A model generated the notes under the pieces. The model ran no database searches and was not told the origin of the DNA. It saw nothing but the letters and a program-made list of their open reading frames with translations. From an uncultured Bacilli bacterium (GTDB lineage: Bacteria > Bacillota_I > Bacilli_A > RFN20 > CAG-826), in assembly GCA_934162685.1 (NCBI GenBank), contig CAKPJO010000046.1:1-10830 (forward strand): a stretch of DNA of 10,830 nt, written 5' to 3'. Within the stretch, counting starts at the first letter, position 1. Every line of letters starts with the position of its first letter. Both the position numbers and the translations under genes were made by a program. Below are positions 1 to 4,719 of the stretch, one piece after another.

Positions 1-1
1 A

Positions 2-48
2 GGAAAAGTGTAAAAAAGTATGGCTGTTTTTTATGGAAAAGTGTAAAA
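2..48. repeat. 33-bp direct repeat, cut by window edge
   Basis: The 14-mer GGAAAAGTGTAAAA occurs at 2-15 and again at 35-48, so the period is 33 bp. The spacer (16-34) carries TATGGCTG followed by a T-run. The array may continue to the left of the window. Because 33 is a multiple of three, a plus-strand frame stays open from base 1 to a TGA at 67-69 and would encode an 11-residue repeat. This could be the C-terminal tail of an unseen gene, but the stretch is too short to call coding. Confidence 0.6.
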
Positions 49-71
49 TATGAATTTTTAATGAATTGAAA

Positions 72-105
72 CTATTAAAAATGAGCGGCTTTTATTCCGC
101 TCATT
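72..105 (-). terminator. Intrinsic terminator of the three-gene membrane operon
   Basis: A perfect 9-bp stem AATGAGCGG (80-88) / CCGCTCATT (97-105) encloses an 8-nt loop. Read on the minus strand it is followed by a short T-rich run, and it begins within the TAA stop codon (104-106) of the last operon gene. On the plus strand the downstream side is AAAGAG, so termination is predicted mainly for minus-strand transcripts. Confidence 0.85.
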
Positions 106-739
106 AAAGAGTGTTTTCATTAGGTGTTAAATTCTTTTGGAATACTGAAGTAGATAATTGTCTAGCACGCAATTGACGAGATATATAAGCCACTAATTGG
201 TGAATATAAAGAATACCGCCAATTAAGAAACATGGGAAAGACACATAACTCGTAATAGCTTGATGATCAACAACAAATGTTGGTTTCCATATTAATTCTG
301 GCCAAGTAGAAGGAATAAATGTTTTAATTCCTAGTAATGTAGCGCGTTCTACATTATCCCAGTCCCAGTGATAAAGTAAACTATTAATGCCATGTTCTTT
401 GGTAAAATAGAATGATAAATCGCTAGTATGTGCAATAATCATATATTGTGCTAAAACAATAACTCCAATTAATAAAATAACAAAAGGTAAGCGAATTTTC
501 TTATAAAACATTACAATGTTCTTTTTTTCTGCTACTTTTATAAATTGATGTGGAGTAGTAATAAGTTTAGCTTTTACAACGTTATACATATATGTATCAA
601 CTGCTTTACCTTGTTTAGCCATTGAACGTTTTATTAAGTTTACTAAGAAACCGATAAATAAGAAGATGATAATAATAGCAAGGAAGACCAAAATTAAAAT
701 TCGTTTATCATTTTCCGTTAATTTGATAAGACTAATCAT
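104..739 (-). CDS. Unrecognised membrane protein with three predicted transmembrane segments
   Basis: I do not recognise this 211-residue protein. It has a long hydrophobic helix near residues 14-36, then a basic stretch with helical character (about 37-84), a second membrane segment near 85-105, a loop rich in Trp and His (about 106-160), and a third segment near 165-187. The tail is polar and basic. No catalytic motif stands out. The chosen ATG (737-739) has a strong Shine-Dalgarno AAGGCGGTG at 746-754, six bases upstream. The frame remains open 14 codons further, but that extension lies inside the upstream gene and lacks such a site. The start overlaps the end of the preceding gene by 8 bp, so translation is probably coupled. 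It is the last gene of the operon, directly followed by the terminator at 72-105. Confidence 0.8.
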   Translation of the reverse strand: MISLIKLTENDKRILILVFLAIIIIFLFIGFLVNLIKRSMAKQGKAVDTYMYNVVKAKLITTPHQFIKVAEKKNIVMFYKKIRLPFVILLIGVIVLAQYMIIAHTSDLSFYFTKEHGINSLLYHWDWDNVERATLLGIKTFIPSTWPELIWKPTFVVDHQAITSYVSFPCFLIGGILYIHQLVAYISRQLRARQLSTSVFQKNLTPNENTL

Positions 740-1136
740 GGGTCTCACCGCCTTCGTTACTATTAGATAAAGTAACATCATTATTTACTTGTGTCACTGG
801 AGACACATTATTTACTTGTTGAGTTTGAGGATAAGTAACATTATTTTGTGGCATGTTATTCATAGGTGTATTAGCCATCATTTGATTATTGATAATAGCG
901 TCCTTAAATTTAGCTTCATATTGTTCTTGAGCAAGAAGAATTTTTTCTGCTTCAATATCAATAGGAAGTTTATCGGTAATACTTTTACCTTTAAAAAATT
1001 TAAATATATTTATAAAAAACATAATGATAAAATTAATAAAGGTATAAACAAAATAAAGAGCGAGAATAAGCACAATAAAAGGAGATAAAACGGTATATAA
1101 TAAACCAAGGCCAAATGTCTTAAGAATTGATAACAT
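732..1136 (-). CDS. Small membrane protein with Asn/Gln-rich disordered tail
   Basis: This 134-residue protein has no family I recognise. Residues about 5-45 are one long or two adjacent hydrophobic segments, followed by a basic, Phe-rich amphipathic stretch (about 42-52), a charged helix (about 58-82) and a C-terminal tail (about 83-134) rich in Asn, Gln, Met, Thr and Val that looks disordered. Such a tail would suit a membrane-anchored scaffold or interaction segment, but that is inference. The ATG at 1134-1136 has the site AAGGAG (1146-1151), which overlaps the stop codon of the upstream gene. The gap to that gene is only 14 bp, and the 3' end overlaps the next gene by 8 bp. The three genes are clearly one transcript. 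Confidence 0.8.
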   Translation of the reverse strand: MLSILKTFGLGLLYTVLSPFIVLILALYFVYTFINFIIMFFINIFKFFKGKSITDKLPIDIEAEKILLAQEQYEAKFKDAIINNQMMANTPMNNMPQNNVTYPQTQQVNNVSPVTQVNNDVTLSNSNEGGETHD

Positions 1137-1150
1137 TTTCCCACTCTCCT

Positions 1151-2050
1151 TTACTTTTTAATTGTAACATTTTGATGATTTTTTGTTAATAATTTAAATA
1201 GAGAAATAATCATAATTGGAGCAAGTAATGCCATAGGAACATAAAGACTATTTACATTAACTAAAACGATAAATAAAATCAAGAAAGTAAGTAGACTAAT
1301 CACTAATATAATGATGACTAATTTATCTTTGATATTTGCTATTAATGTTGGAATGATTAAGGAGAATATACTGATATTAATAGCAATTAATAAATACATC
1401 ACATCATCATAAACAAATATTGATATAATTGTTAAAAGAGTTAATCCGATACAGGTAGAAGAATAAGCTAGTTGATTACCATCATCACTAACGATATCAA
1501 CTTTAAAATGAGTAATGCTTGAAGAAATTAAAAGAAAACTAATAATATTTTGCGCTAAAGAGGTAACATACGTAATTGGTAAAAATATCTTGTATAATAA
1601 ATATTCTTTGTTTTCTCCTAGAATAGTTTTGAATACTTCTAAAATAGAGTGATTATCATTAGTGTAGATGAGATTTATTAAAGGAATAGTAACGATGGAA
1701 AATACAAATTGGCAAATGCTGGATATAATAATCGCTGTACCAATATTTACCTTTTTTTCAATACATATGCCAAATATTGTGCCAGTTATTAATGAAGGAA
1801 GCAAAGTGAATATGATATATTCTAGTCCTTGTATGTTAATAATAAAACATAAAAAAATAGAAGCGATAAAATAGATAATATAATATTTTTTTTGACACAC
1901 TAATATCACCATAGTGGTAACAAAAGGAAGTAATAAATAAAGAACAATAGATAAGGCAGGCAAAAAGATCATTAATGCCGCAAAAATAACATTAAATGCC
2001 GCCATTAAAGCGATAAATGTTAAGTTAGATATAGCCTTTGTTCTTTTCAT
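1151..2050 (-). CDS. Polytopic membrane protein, possibly DUF2232/YybS-like
   Basis: This 299-residue protein is almost entirely hydrophobic, with about nine to ten predicted membrane helices (roughly 8-31, 34-53, 57-74, 78-98, 103-130, 155-178, 201-217, 220-241, 245-270, 274-291). The N-terminal pattern, a basic start followed by an Ala/Leu-rich helix and a proline-containing second helix, resembles the DUF2232 (YybS) group and the substrate-binding subunits of ECF transporters. I place it there only tentatively. The ATG is preceded by an excellent site, AAGAAGGTG (2056-2064). It is the first gene of the minus-strand operon and is divergent from the lipoprotein gene at 2147. The helix count and length fit DUF2232 better than typical ECF S-components of about 180-200 residues with six helices. 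Confidence 0.75.
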   Translation of the reverse strand: MKRTKAISNLTFIALMAAFNVIFAALMIFLPALSIVLYLLLPFVTTMVILVCQKKYYIIYFIASIFLCFIINIQGLEYIIFTLLPSLITGTIFGICIEKKVNIGTAIIISSICQFVFSIVTIPLINLIYTNDNHSILEVFKTILGENKEYLLYKIFLPITYVTSLAQNIISFLLISSSITHFKVDIVSDDGNQLAYSSTCIGLTLLTIISIFVYDDVMYLLIAINISIFSLIIPTLIANIKDKLVIIILVISLLTFLILFIVLVNVNSLYVPMALLAPIMIISLFKLLTKNHQNVTIKK

Positions 2051-2086
2051 TTTATCACCTTCTTAAGTGTATCATAATTTTAACTC

Positions 2087-2115
2087 TTAATACATTTTTT
2101 TATCAGATTCGACAA
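2087..2115 (-). promoter_or_regulatory. Possible promoter of the membrane operon
   Basis: On the minus strand TTGTCG (2110-2115) and TATTAA (2087-2092) are separated by 17 bp, each matching the housekeeping consensus at four of six positions. They lie about 36 bp upstream of the start codon at 2050. The intergenic region is only 96 bp and must also hold the promoter of the divergent gene, which I could not place convincingly. Confidence 0.3.
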
Positions 2116-2146
2116 TTTTGCTATTTATATTATTATTGGTGAGATT

Positions 2147-2542
2147 ATGAAAAAAATTATTGTTATATTAGTATCCTTAATATTATCTTCATGTAATGTT
2201 AATGATTCGAATGCTATTTCAAGAACAGAAGAAGATATTTATATAAAATTTGAAGATATGTTTTCTTCTAGTTCTGGTGTTTATTATTTTTATATGGATG
2301 GATGTGCGGCTTGTGAATCTATTGATTACTCTATTAAAGAATACGTTTTAACTGATGAGAATTTTTATTTAGTTATACCATCGAATAAATTTAAATATGG
2401 TTATGATAAAAATTTGAATATTGGAGTTAGTAATTATGAAGATATTATAATAACTGGTTTTCCTAGCTTGTTTATTGTTAATGAATATAAAGTAGTGGAT
2501 ATAAAAGTAGGAGTTAAAGATATAAGTAATTATTTACTTTGA
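2147..2542 (+). CDS. Thioredoxin-fold lipoprotein with CAAC motif
   Basis: This 131-residue protein starts with a lipoprotein signal peptide: two lysines, a hydrophobic core and the lipobox LSSC, with Cys16 the predicted lipidated residue. The mature part would be displayed on the outer face of the membrane. A short thioredoxin-like domain follows. The strand YYFYM leads to Cys53-Ala-Ala-Cys56 at the start of a helix, and a GFP segment places the likely cis-proline at Pro106 followed by the strand SLFIV, as in the thioredoxin superfamily. A thiol-disulfide oxidoreductase role outside the cell is therefore plausible, with the partner unknown. The domain is compact (about 100 residues). GGTGAG (2138-2143) is the ribosome binding site. 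It ends with tandem stops TGA-TAG and is followed by the hairpin array. Confidence 0.8.
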   Translation: MKKIIVILVSLILSSCNVNDSNAISRTEEDIYIKFEDMFSSSSGVYYFYMDGCAACESIDYSIKEYVLTDENFYLVIPSNKFKYGYDKNLNIGVSNYEDIIITGFPSLFIVNEYKVVDIKVGVKDISNYLL

Positions 2543-2563
2543 TAGTAAAACGTGTAAAAGAAT

Positions 2564-2650
2564 CAACCGAAAGTGGTTGAAAGTTAAAGAAACAACCGAA
2601 AATGGTTGAAAGTTAAAAAAACAACCGAATTCGGTTGAAACTTTTTTTTA
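2564..2650. repeat. Three tandem 29-bp units, each a hairpin
   Basis: The inverted repeat CAACC-N6-GGTTG occurs at 2564-2579, 2593-2608 and 2622-2637, exactly 29 bp apart. The linkers are near-identical (GAAAGTTAAAGAAA-like). Loop sequences differ (GAAAGT, GAAAAT, GAATTC). The third copy is a perfect 16-bp palindrome. There are no unique spacers, so this is not a CRISPR array. Read on the minus strand, each stem is followed by a T-rich stretch (seven Ts, TTTCTTT, ATTCTTT), so each unit also looks like a terminator in that direction. Confidence 0.85.
2609..2650 (+). terminator. Likely intrinsic terminator after the lipoprotein gene
   Basis: The third repeat unit, CAACCG-AATT-CGGTTG (2622-2637), is followed after AAAC by a run of eight Ts (2642-2649). 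AAAGTT (2609-2614) can also pair with AACTTT just after the stem, and the A-run before the stem with the T-run after it, giving a longer alternative hairpin. It would end transcripts of the lipoprotein gene, and the reverse orientation also has a T-run, so it may act both ways. Confidence 0.7.
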
Positions 2651-2799
2651 TAAGATATATAATTTTTATGTGAAGAGGCTCAATGTTTTAAAAGTTCTAA
2701 GCTTTGAACTACTAAGATGTTTATAGTGTTTTAACAATGTAGAGATAGATTTAATTGGTATTTTTAACAAAATTGATGCCAACAAAATGAAACTACTGA
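2651..2799. other. AT-rich non-coding stretch before the SatD cassette
   Basis: I see no gene here. It holds a weak hairpin AGTTC (2693-2697) / GAACT (2706-2710) and two copies of TTTTAACAA (2729-2737 and 2762-2770, 33 bp apart). I checked it for a tracrRNA-like or tRNA-like structure and found none. It probably contains the promoter of the downstream cassette, but no convincing paired -35 and -10 boxes can be named. Confidence 0.5.
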
Positions 2800-2835
2800 T
2801 AGTCAACCAGTACTATAAATATAAATTGTTGACTA
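2800..2835. promoter_or_regulatory. 8-bp inverted repeat upstream of satD, candidate operator or leader hairpin
   Basis: TAGTCAAC (2800-2807) and GTTGACTA (2828-2835) form a perfect 8-bp inverted repeat around a 20-nt AT-rich interval that contains TATAAA (2814-2819), a one-mismatch -10 box. The right arm touches the ribosome binding site AGAAGG (2835-2840). It could be an operator around a promoter, or an RNA hairpin that limits access to the ribosome binding site. Confidence 0.5.
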
Positions 2836-2852
2836 GAAGGGATAAGATAGTT

Positions 2853-3782
2853 ATGCAAAAAAAATATGCTGCTTTAATTTTTGATGTTATAGAATCAAGA
2901 AAAATACAAGATAGATACGAGGTACAATCAGAACTTAAAAATGTCACAAAAATTTTAAATAATTTATATAAATATAAAATTATTAAAAATGTTGTATGTG
3001 GAGCCGGAGATGAATTCCAAGGCTTATTTAAAACACCTGCGGATGCCTATGCATATATACATAGTTTACAACTATATATACATCCAATTAGAGTTAGGTG
3101 TGGTATAGGATACGGAAGTATAAGATACGAAACTAATAAGTGGGTTTCAGATAATGATTGGTCATCCACTGATATAAATGGAGAAGCATATTATAGTGCT
3201 AGAGATGCAATAAATGCTATTCCTGACAAAAATGCAACTGATGTTGTTTTCTTTAAAACAAACACATCAATAGATAAAACGTTAAACACAATAATGCTAA
3301 CTGGTGCTGGTTTAAAAAAAGCACAATCAAAAACAGCCAAACTTATTGAGTTAATTATGGATTTTTATTTTCCTTTTAATCAAACCAATATAGATGATAA
3401 TGTGTTATGCGAATTTTCTAAGATAATTGAAAATAAAATAAGAGAAATTTGGAAAGATCAATCAAAAAGAATATATAATTTAGGTGCTATAAAAAGAGAA
3501 AATCTTTCATTGCATGATTCTGGAACTAATATCAAAGATTTAGTTTTTAATACTTTTTATTATAGAAAAAACGTAAAAACAAAAGGTAATGATTACTATT
3601 TTGAAGAATATTATCCTTATGGCTGTTCAACTTTGATAGCTCCATTAACTATGAGTACTCCACAAAATATTAGTAAAACAATTATACTAGGAAAAATAAA
3701 AGAAAATAGAAATCTAGATGGTGCTGTATTTAATTTATTAGTTAATATTGATGATATTGGAGATGAAGAAAAATGTTGCTAA
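2853..3782 (+). CDS. satD: SatD family protein, cyclase-palm-like
   Basis: This 309-residue protein matches the SatD family, named after the secretion and acid tolerance locus of Streptococcus mutans. Its biochemical role is not established. The N-terminal domain (about 1-130) shows FDVIESR (10-16), GAGDEFQGLF (50-59), VRCGIGYG (81-88) and GEAYYSARDA (110-119). These fall in the order of the metal-binding Asp, GD hairpin, RxGI strand and N-R helix motifs of class III nucleotide cyclases, so Asp11 and Asp53 could bind metal; this is inference. The C-terminal half (about 160-309) is alpha/beta and unassigned. I start at 2853, not the upstream ATG at 2787, because AGAAGG (2835-2840) precedes it and family members begin just before the (I/F)D-V-x-x-SR strand. 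Its end overlaps the DUF3307 gene by 10 bp, so the two are translationally coupled. Confidence 0.85.
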   Translation: MQKKYAALIFDVIESRKIQDRYEVQSELKNVTKILNNLYKYKIIKNVVCGAGDEFQGLFKTPADAYAYIHSLQLYIHPIRVRCGIGYGSIRYETNKWVSDNDWSSTDINGEAYYSARDAINAIPDKNATDVVFFKTNTSIDKTLNTIMLTGAGLKKAQSKTAKLIELIMDFYFPFNQTNIDDNVLCEFSKIIENKIREIWKDQSKRIYNLGAIKRENLSLHDSGTNIKDLVFNTFYYRKNVKTKGNDYYFEEYYPYGCSTLIAPLTMSTPQNISKTIILGKIKENRNLDGAVFNLLVNIDDIGDEEKCC

Positions 3783-4606
3783 TCTTTATTTTGATTTTTA
3801 TGCATGTTTTAGGCGATTTTTATTTCCAAACAAACAAAATTGCTAACAAAAAAATTGGTAGTCATTCATTTTGGCCGAATTTTAAGTGGCTCTTAATTCA
3901 TGTTGCAATTTATACATTGTTTTTTCTTCCATTAATATTGATGGTTAGTAGTTGGAAAAGTGTAATTTTACTTGTAATTATATTTGTATCGCATTTATTA
4001 ATTGATGGGCTTAGTTGTTTCTTTAAAAAGAAAAAATGTTTTAAGTCAGTAGTGTTCATAATTGATCAAATATTGCATATAGCAATGTTATTAGCTATTG
4101 GTTATTTTGCTCCTAACTATATGACTTTTAAACCTTGGCAGATACTTGTTACTTATCAAAAACAATTTGAGCTTATTGTTTGCTTGCTCTTATTAATGAA
4201 ACCATCTAGTGTTCTAATTGATATTATATTCAGCGATATTGACTTTAACGTTCAAAGTTCGAAAATAAATAATAATCAAACACAAGAAAATTTAGAAATA
4301 CAAAAATTTAATAATAAAAATGATATTAATAGCGAAAACAATGTAAAATCCAGTGAGAAAAAGAAGACACTTGACCCAGGATTAATTATTGGTATAGCTG
4401 AAAGATTTATAACATTTTTCTTGTCAATAGTTAATGCTTATAGTGCATTGGCTATAATCATAACTGTAAAAACATGGGCTAGACAAAAAGAGATTAAAAA
4501 AAATAAAAAAGGATTTGGTAACAAGTATCTTATAGGAACATTATTAAGTTTAGCAATTGCTATAGGTGTTGGAATTTTTTGTGCAAATGTCATATTAAAA
4601 CAATAA
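3773..4606 (+). CDS. DUF3307 polytopic membrane protein
   Basis: This 277-residue membrane protein matches DUF3307. Conserved polar residues sit in or beside membrane helices: H11-x3-D15-x3-Q19 in the first segment, His43, H74-x3-D78, and D98-Q99-x2-H102. Helices are predicted near 1-18, 39-58, 63-82, 93-112, 128-150, then after a linker near 200-228 and 250-274. The C-terminal part, with GxAER, a basic patch (about 232-245) and LIGTLLS, is also typical of the family. Residues about 161-200 are an Asn/Lys/Glu-rich hydrophilic insert. The buried His/Asp pattern hints at metal binding or a membrane-embedded enzyme, but no function is established. The ribosome binding site GGAGATGAAG (3759-3768) lies inside satD, and the start overlaps satD by 10 bp. 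The two proteins probably act together. Confidence 0.85.
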   Translation: MLLIFILIFMHVLGDFYFQTNKIANKKIGSHSFWPNFKWLLIHVAIYTLFFLPLILMVSSWKSVILLVIIFVSHLLIDGLSCFFKKKKCFKSVVFIIDQILHIAMLLAIGYFAPNYMTFKPWQILVTYQKQFELIVCLLLLMKPSSVLIDIIFSDIDFNVQSSKINNNQTQENLEIQKFNNKNDINSENNVKSSEKKKTLDPGLIIGIAERFITFFLSIVNAYSALAIIITVKTWARQKEIKKNKKGFGNKYLIGTLLSLAIAIGVGIFCANVILKQ

Positions 4607-4643
4607 AATTAAAGAATATATATTAAAAAAAACAGCATAATTG

Positions 4644-4670
4644 AAAATGTTTAAAAATTTAAAACATTTT
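4644..4670. terminator. AT-rich stem-loop after the SatD/DUF3307 cassette
   Basis: AAAATGTTT (4644-4652) and AAACATTTT (4662-4670) form a perfect 9-bp stem with a 9-nt loop. It has A-runs on the left and T-runs on the right, as in weak bidirectional terminators. GC content of the stem is low, and the T-run is part of the stem, so termination may be inefficient. Confidence 0.5.
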
Positions 4671-4697
4671 GACTTAATTAGTACTTAATAGTACTAT
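4669..4697 (+). promoter_or_regulatory. Predicted promoter of the polymerase-glycosyltransferase gene
   Basis: TTGACT (4669-4674, five of six) and TACTAT (4692-4697, four of six) are 17 bp apart. The spacer and -10 region form an imperfect inverted repeat, TTAATTAGTACT (4674-4685) and AGTACTATTAA (4690-4700), which could bind a dimeric regulator. Transcription from here would give a short leader beginning close to the ribosome binding site AGAAGG (4705-4710). Confidence 0.5.
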
Positions 4698-4719
4698 TAA
4701 TGTTAGAAGGGTGCTAAAT

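Noticed and set aside
789..1088. Open frame of 99 codons on the plus strand
   Set aside because: It lies antisense to the well-supported small membrane protein gene, has no ribosome binding site, and encodes low-complexity sequence.
1668..1874. Open frame of 68 codons on the plus strand
   Set aside because: It is antisense to the polytopic membrane protein gene, whose start and ribosome binding site are strong.
2131..2136. TATTAT as -10 box of the lipoprotein gene
   Set aside because: The start of transcription would fall within or after the ribosome binding site, so it cannot serve this gene as annotated.
2564..2650. CRISPR array
   Set aside because: The period is 29 bp, but the whole unit including linker is conserved and there are no unique spacers; no cas genes are nearby.
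2729..2770. Direct repeats of TTTTAACAA, with a third copy at 7206-7214
   Set aside because: A 9-mer of A, T and a single C is expected by chance at this base composition.
2641..2850. tracrRNA or other structured RNA gene
   Set aside because: Only short weak hairpins are present and nothing pairs with a repeat; no Cas9 is in the window.
2787..2852. Upstream ATG extending SatD by 22 residues
   Set aside because: It lacks a ribosome binding site, the added residues do not fit the family N-terminus, and the inverted repeat lies there.
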